Origin: Pseudorasbora parva
Lineage: Eukaryota; Chordata; Actinopteri; Cypriniformes; Gobionidae
Assembly: GCF_024679245.1 (NCBI RefSeq)
Contig: NC_090178.1
Location: 2,644,853 to 2,708,852, forward strand
DNA length: 64,000 bases
Reading direction: 5' to 3'
Made by a program: the position numbers and the translations under genes. The notes beneath the pieces were generated by a model. That model saw nothing but the letters and a program-made list of their open reading frames with translations, did no database searches and was not told the DNA's origin. Each line of letters begins with the position of its first letter. Positions within the stretch are counted from its first letter, which is position 1. This document shows, piece after piece, positions 11,078-23,639 of this stretch.

Positions 11078-12008
11078 TAAGAGCAAATGGTCAGCGGACC
11101 TTAAAGCTCTTTGTGGAGTATAAGGCTTAATCAGGTCAGAAAGATATTTCGGTGCTAAACCATTAAGGGATTTAAAAAAAAAAATCTTAAAATGAATTCT
11201 GAATTGTATAGGTAACCAATGAAGAAAAGCAAGAATAGGGGAAATATGATCCGTTTTCGTGTACCCGTCAACAAACGCGCTGCCGTGTTTTGAACCATCT
11301 GCAGTCTGGAGAGAGAGGCCTGGCTAATACCAATGTAGAGGCCATTACAATAGTCCAGGCGAGATGAAATAAAAATATGCACCAGTCTCTGAAAGTCATT
11401 AAAGGTCAAAAAAAGATTTCACCTTTGTAAGTTGTCTCATTTGAAAAAAAAACTAGATTTGACTACCGAGTTAATCTGTTTGTCCAGTTTAAAATCACCA
11501 TCCATAATAACCCCCAAATTTTTTACATGGGGCTTTACAAGTGAACTCAGTTCACCAAGGTCCAAGTCTAATGACCCATGTGCACCTCCTGATGTAAACA
11601 GCATAACTTCAGATTTTTGCTTATTAAGGCTAAGGAAATGTAATGCCATCCATGGCTTAATTTCCTCCAGACATTGCAATAAGATTGTTAAAGAGCCAGT
11701 ATCTTGGCGTTTCAACGGCAGATACATTTGCGTATCAGCTGCATAACAGTGGTAGGAAATACCATAGTTCCTTATAATATCCCCCAAGGGCAGCATGTAA
11801 AGGGAAAACAATATAGGCCCCAAAATAGAGCCCTGGGGGACCCCACAGGAGGAAGAAGCTGTTGAGGAAACTAATTCTCCCAGGCGAACTGAAAACGTTC
11901 TCTCAGACAGGCAGGAGCTAAACCAACTCAATGCAGTATCCTTAATTCCTACACATTGCTCTAGACGCGAGATTAAGATTTTATGGTCTACTGTATCAAA
12001 TGCATCAC

Positions 12009-12700
12009 TACCCAGCGTCCAGCATCTACTCCGGTATTACAGCTAACACAACATATATTTAAATGTTTATCACTTTAACAGTGTTTTATTTAACGTCAAA
12101 TGGTTTCCTATAAAATAAAAGGGTTTCCCATAAATTGAAAAAAAAAAAAATATATATATATATAAATATATATAAATATATATAAAAATTGTTTAGAGAC
12201 CACTGTATGTGGGGTATGGGAAGTTTTTAAATTTGGGTAACGTTAGGCCAAATGGTACCAGAATAATTTAGTGTAAATAAGATGTATAAAACAAATGCCA
12301 AAGTGATGAATTTTTTCAGAAAATAGACAGTCTAAGCTTTCAAATAGTACCTCATATGAGGTCAAAGCTCCTCCACAGACATTTAACATTTAAAGTATAT
12401 ACTTGAGTCATCATTCCGGACCCTTATCAATAATCAATAACCAAACCCTGAGTCTGATGATTGACAGCTGCACACAGTCCTAGAAGAGTCGTTTGATTCA
12501 TTCATGTTAAACGATTTATTCAGTTTATATCTACAGATGATCCGAAACATATAAAATGTGTTTTTATAAGAAGACACGCATTTCTTGCATATATAAGAGC
12601 GTGTGTGATTATCTGAGATCAGTGTTGTGTAACGTTAGGTGTAACGTTAGTGCTGACATTCACACACAATAATAACAAACATTCCGCGGGAAATGAAAAT
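12009..12700. other. AT-rich intronic sequence
   Basis: Contains an (A)n(TA)n tract at about 12138-12185 and two nearby TAACGTTAG phrases at about 12630-12650. No exon or transposon was recognised. Confidence 0.5.
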
Positions 12701-12710
12701 GCTCCAGTAC

Positions 12711-12729
12711 CTGCTTTAGACGGATCCAT
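12711..12729 (-). CDS. cmc1: cmc1 coding exon 1 (start codon)
   Basis: On the minus strand an ATG (12729-12727) opens MDPSKA plus one base, followed at once by a GT donor (GTACTG). Splicing to the acceptor at 5822 gives MDPSKAEEPQLRHVEK, which has the length and spacing of the CMC1 N-terminus (human starts MALDPADQHLRHVEK). The phase-1 join is exact and no other candidate was needed. The 19-nt coding part is far too short for ORF finders. Confidence rests on phase, motif spacing and the promoter-like sequence just upstream. Confidence 0.85.
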
Positions 12730-12930
12730 TTACACTTCAGTTACTGCTACTAGTTATTCAATTTTTTTTTTTTACTATTATAAAACATTGATCTGTGTCC
12801 AATGTGACCCTCTGCAACGGCGTGTTTAGCGCGACACTAGCCTCTTCCGGTTACGACAGCAGCGTTATCCGCTAGAGCTTCGGGTCATTGTAGTTCCGCG
12901 GTACTCAGATTGGACTACAAACCGTCACAA
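12730..12930 (-). promoter_or_regulatory. cmc1: Putative cmc1 promoter / 5' UTR
   Basis: This stretch above the cmc1 start codon has more CpG than its flanks. On the minus strand it has an ETS/GABP-type CCGGAAG at 12844-12850 and AACTACAATGACCCG at 12881-12895, which resembles a ZNF143/STAF site. Both site types are common in promoters of nuclear genes for mitochondrial proteins. The transcription start is not visible; no TATA box is obvious. Confidence 0.5.
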
Positions 12931-13204
12931 CTGAACTCTGGGTGATCGAAATTCAATCATCATAATAATCAAAGTTACGCAATTTTGTTAATACCGTAAA
13001 AAAATTATATATATATAACAATGCAATAGAGATGTTCAGTTTGTAAATCCCAGAGTCAAATTAGGATTTTAATGGTATGAATTCCCTCAAAATTGTTTTG
13101 GTATTATTATTGAATAAAATAAAACAATTCCTGTATTGCATAGCCTACAGTACTATTAGTATTTATGCAAACATATCAGATGTTTAGATCATGCTAATGA
13201 CAAA
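12931..13204. other. AT-rich upstream sequence
   Basis: Nothing recognised apart from short A/T runs. Confidence 0.45.
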
Positions 13205-14335
<1,131 letters not shown>

Positions 14336-15786
14336 CCCAGCATGCTGGGCAAATATTTAACCCAAAACAACCCATTTACTGGGTTAAAACAACCCAACCA
14401 CTGGCTTAAAACAAACCAACCACTGGCTTAAAACAACCCAACCACTGGCTTAAAACAACCTAATCACAGGGTTAAAACAACCTAATCACTGGGTTAAAAC
14501 AACCCATTTACTGGGTTAAAACAACCCATTTACTGGGTTAAAACAACCCAACCACTGGCTTAAAACAACCCAACCACTGGCTTAAAACAACCCAACCACT
14601 GGCTTAAAACAACCTAATCACAGGGTTAAAACAACCTAATCTCTGGGTTAAAACAACCTAATCACTGGGTTAAAACAACCCATTCACTGGGTTAAAACAA
14701 CCCATTTACTGGGTTAAAACAACCCATTTACTGGGTTAAAACAACCCAACCACTGGCTTAAAACAACCTAATCACTGGGTTAAAACAACCCATTCACTGG
14801 GTTAAAACAATTCAACCGCTGGGTTAAAACAATCCAACCGCTGGGTTAAAACAACCAAATCACTGGGTTAAAACAACCTAACCACTGGCTTAAAACAACC
14901 CAACCACTGGTTTAAAACAACCTAACCACTAGCTTAAAATAACCCAAACACTGGGTTTAAAAAAACCAATCACTGGGTTAAAAAAAAACAACCACTGGGT
15001 TAAAACAACCAAATCACTGGATTAAAACAACCCAATCACTGGGTTAAAACAACCCATTTACTGGGTTAAAACAACCTTACCACTGGCTTAAAACAACCCA
15101 TTAACTGGGTTAAAACAACCCAACCACTGGCTTAAAACAACCTAATCACAGGGTTAAAACAACCTAATCACTGGGTTAAAACAACCCATTCACTGGGTTA
15201 AAACAATCCAACTGCTGGGGTAAACAACCCAATCACTGGGTTAAAACAACCCATTCGCTGGCTTAAAACAACCCATTCATTGGGTTAAAACAACCCAATC
15301 ACTGGGTTAAAAAAACATTCACTGTGTTAAAACAACCCAATCTCTGTGTTAAAATAAACCCATCACTGGCTTAAAACAACGCATTCACTGGCTTAAAACA
15401 ATCCATTCATTGGGTTAAAACAACCCAATAACTGGGTTAAAATAACCCACTCACTGGCATAAAACAATCCATTCATTAGGTTAAAACAACCCAATCTCTG
15501 GGTAAAAACAACCCATTCACTGGGTTAAAACAACCCAATCTCTGGGTTAAAAACAACCCATTCACTGGGTTAAAACAACCCAATCTCTGGGTTAAAACAA
15601 CCCAATCTCTGGGTAAAAACAACCCATTCACTGGGTTAAAACAACCCAATCTCTGGGTTAAAACAACCCATTCACTGGGTTAAAACAACCCAATCTCTGG
15701 GTTAAAACAAACCCATCACTGGCTTAAAACAACCCATTCCCTGGGTTAAAACAACCCCATCACTGGGTTAAAACAACCCAACTGCT
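14336..15786. repeat. 22-bp minisatellite (CTGGGTTAAAACAACCCA type)
   Basis: About 64 tandem copies of a 22-bp unit, consensus ACTGGGTTAAAACAACCCAT with variants CACTGGCTT and TCTCTGGG. Each unit is partly self-complementary (TGGGTT...AACCCA). The array begins at a perfect CCCAGCATGCTGGG palindrome (14336-14349) and a GCAAATATTTAACCCA phrase that also occurs in the MITE copies in the eomes intron at about 56.4 kb. It therefore probably grew from such a MITE. Confidence 0.93.
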
Positions 15787-16544
15787 GAAGGACGGGCTCT
15801 CTGCGATCTCCTGTCCCTTTAACATTCGTCTGCAGGACCCAGAGCCTGCCGCCTCAGTTGGCCGCTCAGTGAGCCGTAGTGTAAGAGGTTTTAACTTCGC
15901 TAACCTTCCTCTGCCAGGATCACAAAGGCCTGCTGCTGCCGGGGTATATTGGAGCGGTGGGTCGCATGCCGGCTTTGGCAAACCTCTGAGCTGAGAGCGA
16001 TGTGATGATATTAAACTCTCATCTCCTGGCGTCAGATGGAGAAAATGAACACAAAGGTGCTTCGCCTCTGGCAGGTGTCGGAGAGCCGTCCGGCTGAGAG
16101 TCCAGGTGAGCCTGTGATAATCCGGCTGCACACCGGCACTAACACACGGCCACCATGTTCAATCAGTCGTGGAGCATGTTAGAAGACAAGCTATTCTAGA
16201 GACCTGAAGATGATAATGTGAAGTGCTCATAATGCCCAAGCTGCTCTTAAACCATTTCATTATATCTGTGATCTGAGGAAGTACTCCCAGAGTGCATTAC
16301 ATTCATTTGTTTGACTATTTTTTGGTTTTATTTCACAATTTTATTTGCTGCATTGTATCAGTATTGCCCAAAAAACAAAAACAAATACAATTGTAATGGT
16401 CTTATTAATTAAAAAAATTAAATAATTTGTTACCATTGTTGTGTTTTGCTCAATTGCAAGACATTGTTACAAATATAGAGGGATAATATCAACCCAATTA
16501 AGATTCACAGGTGTTATCATATAAAAAAAAATCATTATTTGGCA
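15787..16544. other. Complex intergenic sequence, function unknown
   Basis: From 15787 to about 16140 the sequence is GC-balanced and non-repetitive; the rest is AT-rich. A minus-strand open frame (15760-16131) overlaps the minisatellite and shows no family. It may be a conserved non-coding element, but the sequence alone cannot show that. Confidence 0.35.
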
Positions 16545-16885
16545 TGAAATATACTGTATATTGCCAAAAGTTTTGTGACGTCTGCCTTTACACACACATG
16601 AGCTTCCCATTGTTAATCCGTAGGGTTTAATATGGAGTCGGCCCACCCTCTCTAACAGCTCCAGCTCTTCTGGGAAGGCTTTCCTCAAGGTTTAGGAGTG
16701 TGTTTATGGGGATTTTTGCCCATTCTTCTAGAAGCTCATTTGTGAGGTCAGGCACTGATGTTGGACGAGAAGGCCTGGCTCTCAGTCTCCGCTCTAATTC
16801 ATCCCAAAGCTGTTCTATCGGGTTGAGCTCAGGACTCTGTGCAGGCCAGTCCAGTTCCTCCACACCAAACTCCTCATCCATGTCT
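16545..16885 (-). pseudogene. Tc1/mariner transposase 3' fragment (second subfamily)
   Basis: Minus-strand reading gives the C-terminal transposase end: GVEELDWPAQSPELNPIEQL (the catalytic Glu motif), WDELERRLRARPSRPTSV and LLEEWAKIPINTLLNLEESL, with GGPTPY at the end. The element terminus ATATTGCCAAAAGTTTTGTG lies at about 16556. The first two catalytic Asp regions and the other end are missing. It differs in sequence from the Tc1 copies at 2.3, 17.0 and 25.9 kb, so it is another subfamily. Confidence 0.9.
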
Positions 16886-16943
16886 AAAGATGATTATGTG
16901 TTAGTGTAATATCCACATGGCAGTGATATACAGCTAAAATACA

Positions 16944-17022
16944 CAGACCGGGAACAGCCCACAAGAGCTGCAGTTTTGGAGATGCTCTGACCCAGTCGTC
17001 TAGCCGTCACAATCTGGCCCTT
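16944..17022 (-). pseudogene. Inverted Tc1 HTH fragment
   Basis: This 79-bp piece is the reverse complement of 17171-17249, encoding [20 protein letters not shown] on the minus strand. It forms a head-to-head pair with the plus-strand copy, with about 150 bp between the arms. Confidence 0.88.
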
Positions 17023-17035
17023 GTCAAACTGGTGA

Positions 17036-17520
17036 TATAACACTGATGATCTCTTCATCACGGCTCCTGTTAGTGGGTGGGATATATTAGGCTGCAAGTG
17101 AACATTCTGTCCTCAGAGTTGATGTGTTAGAAGCAGGAGAAATGGGCAAGCGTAAGGATTTGAGCGAGTTTGGCCAGATTGTGACGGCTAGACGACTGGG
17201 TCAGAGCATCTCCAAAACTGCAGCTCTTGTGGGCTGTTCCCGGTCTGCAGTGGTCAGTATCTATCAAAAGTGCTCCAAGGAAGGAACAGTGGAGAACCGG
17301 CCACAGGGTCATGGGCGGCCAAGGCTCATTGATGCACGTGGGGAGCGAAGGCTGGCCCGTGTGGTCCGATCAAACAGACGAGCTACTGGAGCTCAAACTG
17401 CTCCAGAAGTTAATGCTGGTTCTGATAGAAAGCTGTCAGAATACACAGAGCAGCTCAGTTTGAGGCGTATGGGGCGGCAGAGCCGCTGACCAGTCAGGGT
17501 GCCAATGCTGACCCCTGACC
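17036..17520 (+). pseudogene. Tc1-like transposase 5' half
   Basis: Matches the left half of the copy at 25.9 kb without its outermost terminus. It has the 5' leader (GGCTCCTGTTAGTGGGTGGG), the start [18 protein letters not shown] (ATG at 17142), the paired helix-turn-helix region and the [20 protein letters not shown] segment. The frame ends near 17489 and the similarity stops at about 17520 after CTGACCCCTGACC, so the catalytic domain is absent. It is not functional as a transposase. Confidence 0.9.
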
Positions 17521-18066
17521 TCCATGAGCATTTGAACTTTTATATTCATGCTATGCCTGTTTGGTGTACATGTTATGTGCTTAGCAGAAATAATGAACGT
17601 GTTAGGCAGCGATTACAACGTGTTCTTGTAATGGTTACAATAATCAGATATGCATGTACTGTATGATCAGAAACACAGCAGATACTGACCCATCAGGACT
17701 GATGGATGTAAAAATAAATGATTGCTCGCTGCACGCTGGCCGTTCATGACCAGACTCACCATGATAACATGCCCTATAAAGAGGAGCAGCTTTTGTTTAT
17801 CTCGGCGTCCCGGTGGTGTCAGGATGCATTTCCTCTGAACCAAGTGAGGAGCTTCCACAGTGCTGCAATCTGGGCTCACAAAACCCTTTGACACCGCAGT
17901 TTTAATTAAAATTACATTATGAGTAATCAAGCAGAAGACTAGGAGGGGAGGAGGGATGGCTGGAGGCAAAAGCTTGGGGTGAACCTCATCACTACCAACA
18001 TGCAACGGACCGAAGCGATGCCAAAATCACTGAAGATGTGCTGCGTGACACAGAGCTGGACTCTGG
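17521..18066. other. Intergenic sequence, nothing recognised
   Basis: Mixed-complexity DNA without transposon ends or exons. Confidence 0.45.
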
Positions 18067-18070
18067 TTAA

Positions 18071-18319
18071 AGGGTTAGTTCACCCAAAATTGAAATGTCT
18101 GTCATTAACTCCTCTCCCTAATGTCGCTCCACACCCGTAAGACCTCCGTTCATCTTCACACACAGTTTAAGATATTTTATATTTAGTCTGAGAGCGTATG
18201 CAAGTGTATGCACACTATACTGTCCATGTCCAGAAAGGGAATAAAAACATCATCACAGTAGTCCATATGAGACATCAGTGGGATCCGACATAAATTTCAT
18301 TTTTGGGTGAACTAACCCT
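18071..18319. mobile_element. TTAA-type MITE
   Basis: The ends AGGGTTAGTTCACCCAAAA and TTTTTGGGTGAACTAACCCT are inverted repeats flanked by TTAA on both sides (18067-18070 and 18320-18323). At 249 bp it is the clearest intact example of the end type also seen at 7.8, 48.5 and 57.2 kb. TTAA duplication is a property of piggyBac- and Kolobok-like transposons; which one is not decided here. Confidence 0.9.
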
Positions 18320-20164
18320 TTAAGTGTTGAGCTTCACATGATACAGATTGATCCAAAGTAGCTTCACAGTAATAAATAGGAAAATAACATCCGAATATGG
18401 AATAATTGGCATCATTGTATGATTCAAGGAATCTATCAAGACCACTTTCATTCAAATTAATCAAAAGCTATTAGCATGTTTTGACATTTTATTATAAATT
18501 TTGATCTGAAAGTGGTGCTGCTGCAAAACTTTTGAGTACCTTCATGGTATGTATGATGACACATACCGAGTTTCATAATGATAAAATACAGCATTTTACA
18601 ACAAAAATCTAAATGTCTGATTGCCAATATTGGGAATCATTCCAATCAACATGCTTCACTGAATCAAAAGAGACCAGTTTTATGATTTTGGGGCAAACAG
18701 TTAAGGAGTTATAAGCTAAATTAGTTATTTTCATATCTCCGGACCAGTAGGTGGCACTGTGCCAAAACTTTGCATGTCGCCTTGGGTCATGCTTGGGATG
18801 ATATGTACCAAATTTGGTCTGAATGTGCTAAAGTGTTATGGAGATATAGACTCGCATCCAATTTGGCATGCTCTTCAAATTCATTTGCGTGCTATTCGAG
18901 AACGGTTGGGTTTATCAAAAAACTGTTTATAACTTTCTGTACACATGGTCTGAAGATGATCTTAGCCAATGTTGGTAAAAATCTGATTAACAATTCTAGA
19001 AAGAGTTTGGTAAGTAGGATTTTTGGAAAATCGTCTAAAGCTAAATAATTTTGTTTCTAGTCCTTACGGTTCAAAAGTTATAAGCATAAATGCTAGTGCA
19101 ACTTTGGACAGTTGGTGGCGCTAGAGGGATTGAGTTAGAGACTCTAAAACTGCTGTGGTGAACGTTGGGTTTGTCCTCTATCTGTATGCCAAATCTCACA
19201 ACTTTTTACAAAACGGTTCTATGGAAGAAAAATAATAGACAGATGGTCCAATAATAATGCAAACTTCATCAAATATGAGACAAAATATATTGAACAGATA
19301 AAACAATATATACACTATATAGTAAAGCTCAGCATACCTGATTTTTAATTTCATCAATATGTAACTATATTATCATCTGGCTCTTTATATAAAAATCATA
19401 TATATCAGTATGTCCAACTTTTCTGCATGTACTGAACAAAAATTGGTGGATTGGTTGGGATTTACTTAAAAATGCAATTTAGAAATTAGTAAATTTCACA
19501 AACAATTACAAGGAAACGGCACGTAACATTGAATCAAACGTGAAATTTTGATGTAGAAAAACTGAAATAGTATATTCTTGTAAAATGCACTCCAATAACC
19601 TTAGAAAAATATTTTTTGTTTTTGTTTTTTTACAGTGTACATAGAGTATATTTGTGCAGGGCGATACATGATATAAAGCAAAGTGTGACTAAGGCATGAG
19701 CATATTAAGATATTATAAACACTAACATCGTGATTTTCTGTGAAGCTGCTTTGAAACAATGTGTAAGTGCAATTGTTCAAGACATTGAGAGGAAGAAACA
19801 AGTGGAAACCCACCGTTGTGCTCCGAGCTCTTGTGTCGCAGGGTTTTCCTTCTGTCTTTTTTTTAGCCTAAGTGAATTTTAGAGCCGATCTTCGCAGGTC
19901 GAGTCCGATCACAAGAGCAGGTGTGTGTGATCTGCTGCGACATGATTCAACACCAAACCTACAATAAAGACGACAACGCCAGAAGCCTCCGGTCCTTTCA
20001 CACTCATTGTCAAGGCCCGAGACACAGCACAGACACAACAGGAGCTCCCTAAAGGCCTCTCGCTTTTACAAACGCTCAAAAAAATGTTTGCTTTTCAGGA
20101 AATGTCTAATATCTTGTGTACGGCCTGTTTCCAGGAAAACGGCATCTGTCGTTACGTTTTATGT
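18320..20164. other. Intergenic; degenerate dispersed repeat
   Basis: About 18480-19260 carries phrases such as CAGTAGGTGGCACTGTGCC and GTTGGTGGCGCTAGAGGG, repeated-element text common in fish genomes. The short open frame 18770-19048 lies in it and is not a gene. About 19800-20050 is more complex and could be unique DNA. Confidence 0.4.
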
Positions 20165-22045
20165 CCTGTTTCATGAGTCATAAAAGGGAAAATACTAAAT
20201 CATTTGCTACTTAAAAGTAACGTTTCAAAAGTAACGTTCAATGTTTGCAACATTTTAAAATGTAATGACTTTTCAAAACCTTCAAAAGTAACGTTTTAAA
20301 AAAAGTTACATTTTAAAAGTAATGTTCAATATTTGCAACATTTATAAATGTACCTGCTTGTTTCAAAACGTTTCAAAAGTAACGTTCAAAAGTACCATTC
20401 AATGTTCGCAACATTTTAAATGTAACCTCTTGCTTTAAAAGTTCAAAAGTAATGTTTCATTAGCAACGTTCAATGTTTGCAACATTTTTATATAATAAAT
20501 TGTTTCAAATAGTTCAAAAGTAACGTTTCAAAAGTATTGTTTCAAAAGTAGCATTTAAAAAGTAACGTTTCAAAAGTAACATTTCAAAAGTAACATTTTA
20601 AAAGTAATGTTCAATGTTTGCAACATTTATAAATGTAAATACTTGTTTCAAAACCTTTCAAAAGTAACGTTTCAAAAGTAACATTCAATGTTTGCAACAT
20701 TTTTATATAATAAATTGTTTCAAATAGTTCAAAAGTAACGTTTCAAAAGTAATGTTTCAAAAGTAACATTTCAAAAGTAACATTTCAAAAGTAACGTTTC
20801 AAAAGTAATGTTCAATGTTTGCAACATTTATAAATGTAACTACTTGGTTTAAAAGTTCAAAAGTAACGTTTCAAAAGTATTGTTTCAAAAGTAATGTTCA
20901 ATGTTTGCAACATTTTTATATAATAAATTGTTTCAAATAGTTCAAAGAGTAACATTTCAAAAGTAACATTTCAAAAGTAATGTTCAATGTTTGCAACATT
21001 TATAAATGTAACTACTTGTTTCAAAACCTTTCAAAAGTAATGTTTCATTAGCAACGTTCAATGTTCGCAACATTTTTATATAATAAATTGTTTCAAATAG
21101 TTCAAAAGTAATCTTTCAAAAGTATTGTTTCAAAAGTAACATTTCACAAGTAACGTTTCACAAGTAACGTTTCAAAAGTAATGTTTCAAAAGTAACGTTT
21201 CAAAGGAACATTTCACAAGTAACGTTTCAAAAGTAACATTTCAAAAGTAATGTTTCAAAAGTAACGTTTCAAAAGTAACATTTCAAAAGTAACATTTCAA
21301 AAGTAATGTTTCAAAAGTAATGTTTGCAACATTTATAAATGTAACTACTTGTTTCAAAACCTTTCAAAAGTAATGTTTCATTAGCAACGTTCAATGTTCG
21401 CAACATTTTTATATAATAAATTGTTTCAAATAGTTCAAAAGTAATCTTTCAAAAGTATTGTTTCACAAGTAACGTTTCACAAGTAAAGTTTCAAAAGTAA
21501 TGTTTCAAAAGTAACGTTTCAAAGGAACATTTCACAAGTAACGTTTCAAAAGTAACATTTCAAATGTAATGTTTCAAAAGTAACGTTTCAAAAGTAACAT
21601 TTCAAAAGTAACATTTCAAAAGTAATGTTTCAAAAGTAATGTTTGCAACATTTATAAATGTAACTACTTGTTTCAAAACCTTTCAAAAGTAATGTTTCAT
21701 TAGCAACGTTCAATGTTCGCAACATTTTTATATAATAAATTGTTTCAAATAGTTCAAAAGTAATCTTTCAAAAGTATTGTTTCAAAAGTAACGTTTCAAA
21801 AGTAACGTTTCACAAGTAACGTTTCAAAAGTAACGTTTCACAAGTAACGTTTCACAAGTAACGTTTCACAAGTAACGTTTCACAAGTAACGTTCAATGTT
21901 TGCAACATTTATAAATGTAACTACTTGTTTCAAAACCTTTCAAAAATAAAGTTTCAAAAGTAACATTCAATGTTTGCAACATTTTTATATAATAAATTGT
22001 TTCAAAATGTTCAAAAGTAACGTTTCAAAAGTAACAACACAATAT
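20165..22045. repeat. 14-bp tandem array (AAAAGTAACRTTTC), arm 1
   Basis: Variable tandem copies of a 14-bp unit, interspersed with a longer module (TTCAATGTTTGCAACATTTA, then ACTACTTGTTTCAAAACC). Higher-order copies of about 320-333 bp are seen: the landmark GTTTCATTAGCAACGTTCAA starts near 21042, 21375 and 21694. No coding potential. Confidence 0.92.
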
Positions 22046-22780
22046 TAATAAAAAATAAATATTAAATATTAATGCATTAACTAGCAAATGAGGAATAGAT
22101 TTTATAGCATTTAACCTTTGTTAATGTTGTTCATGTTAGTTCAAGGTGTATTAACCAATGTTACCTTTTGATCTTAAAAAAGTATTAATAAATGTTGAGA
22201 TTAACATTAAGATTAATAAATGCTGTCGAAATATTGTTCACGTTAACTAAATGTAGTTAAATACCAATGAAACCTCATTGTACAGTGATACTGAAAGCTT
22301 TTGTTGCGAGAACGTTCACTATATTTGTTTTAATTGTAAATAATTGTAAATATACTCTCTATGTCAATATTACGATATAAAACAGGAGAAATAGCAAATA
22401 AATGAAATAATAAAAAAAATGATAACACTTTACAACAAAGTTTATAGTTAACTACATCTCTTAATATTAGCTAATGTCAACATTTACCAATATTTTATTC
22501 AAATCAAAAGAGGGCACCTGTTAATATTATTCACTGGACCAGAGCGAACATGAATAATGTTATCAAACATTAATAAATACTGTAACAAATGTTGATGTTG
22601 GTTAGTGCATTAACTAATGGGAGCTTTGTGTAAAGTTTGATTAAAAAAGAGATATAATCTGTCTAAAATACCAGTCAAATTATTCAGATTAGCACGTTTT
22701 TAAAAGATAAAACCAAATAATGAGCATTAAACATACATGTTTTAGTAAAGCATGCTCTTGGTTAAGAACTAAAATGTTAA
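22046..22780. repeat. MITE-like AT-rich fragments
   Basis: Contains phrases such as GTTAACTAAATGTAGTTAAA and, at about 22425-22643, a block bounded by ACACTTTACAACAAAG and CTTTGTGTAAAGTTTG, an imperfect inverted pair. Likely small non-autonomous DNA elements. Confidence 0.45.
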
Positions 22781-23460
22781 TATGACATCCATTTTCTCCC
22801 AAAAATGTCAAAAAGATACAAAGACTCCCGGGTTTGTGCTTGAGGCCACTCACCGAAATAATTATGAGCTCCATAAAAGCCCTTCCGTAAAAAAGTGGCA
22901 GAAGCCACCAGGAGAAAAGGATCGAACGAAATTACTTTCCCTGCCTCTGCTTTATGTGCTTTAATAAGAGCCGGCGTCAGATGGCCTTCTTCAGCAGGAG
23001 CCCGCGCTCGGCCATTCAGGCGCTGTGTTTTCTGTATTCATTAAGAGAGAAAGATCTGCTCTCGGCTGCACATATCACAGCTTTCCTTCATTACATGCTG
23101 CAGCTCACATGTGTTAAAAAGAAGAGGATGAGGAGCAGCGGTAGAGGAGGAAGGACGACGGCTGCTTTGAATGGGATCGTGCACACGAGACAGACGCTCT
23201 CAGAATCCATTCTGTTCTGGGCTCTTTATTTATTTCTCTCTTACACACACTTCCTGCGCTCCTCTCAGAGAGGTTAATTACTGCGCGGAGAAGTTTGGAC
23301 CTGCTGAGCAGAAGCGCTTCGGTCCGACGGCGGCTGACAGACAAAAGGCCGAACGCAAAGGTCTGAGCTGAACAAAAGACACGCGGCTCTAATGATGACA
23401 GCGGGGTGGAAAAAGCATTTGCTTTCATGTTTTGGTCAAATGTGCTCGATGATGTTTAGG
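22781..23460. other. Complex non-repetitive stretch, candidate regulatory DNA
   Basis: GC-balanced and free of recognisable repeats, unlike its neighbours; it lies between the two opposed 14-bp arrays. Short open frames on both strands lack splice context and family resemblance. It could be a conserved non-coding element of the eomes domain; this is inference only. Confidence 0.3.
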
Positions 23461-23639
23461 TGACACCGGAAACGGCTCACAAAAATATGATCCCATTAAG
23501 TTATGAAAACATTATTTATCTGAAGGTGCTGCTTTTACTTGGTTATGTGAATGTATGGGGGAAAAATGGAAACGATCCATTTTATTATTTCGCAAACATA
23601 ATTTCTTGAAATTCTCTAAAACATCTGAAACTAGCAAAT

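Larger units (their letters stand above)
10105..12008 (-). pseudogene. L2-like LINE reverse transcriptase fragment, dead
   Basis: On the minus strand the reading starts, 5'-truncated, at the RT motif AFDTVDHKIL (about 12000). It runs through SSCGVPQGSILGP (about 11830), YHCYAADTQMY (about 11735) and SRLDYCNGLYIG with VQNTAARLLTGTRKR (about 11250-11360). It ends with a C-terminal LRSADHLL / APKLWNSLPLYIR block (about 10130-11110). The catalytic YADD box is changed to YAAD, frameshifts are present, and a stop interrupts the C-terminus. A PIF/Harbinger-like MITE splits the last block at a Leu codon. The order of motifs fits L2-type LINEs; the 5' truncation is normal for their retrotransposition. 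Confidence 0.9.
5823..12710 (-). other. cmc1: cmc1 intron 1 (transposon-filled)
   Basis: This 6.9-kb interval separates the two cmc1 coding exons and is packed with mobile elements described separately. Its length is mostly explained by a foldback element with a PIF/Harbinger-like insert (6.3-7.8 kb), two hAT-like elements (8.3-9.8 kb) and an interrupted LINE (10.1-12.0 kb). No further exon was recognised inside it. Confidence 0.8.

Noticed and set aside
14336..15786. CRISPR-like regular repeats
   Set aside because: No unique spacers, units directly adjacent, clearly eukaryotic context; a minisatellite explains it.
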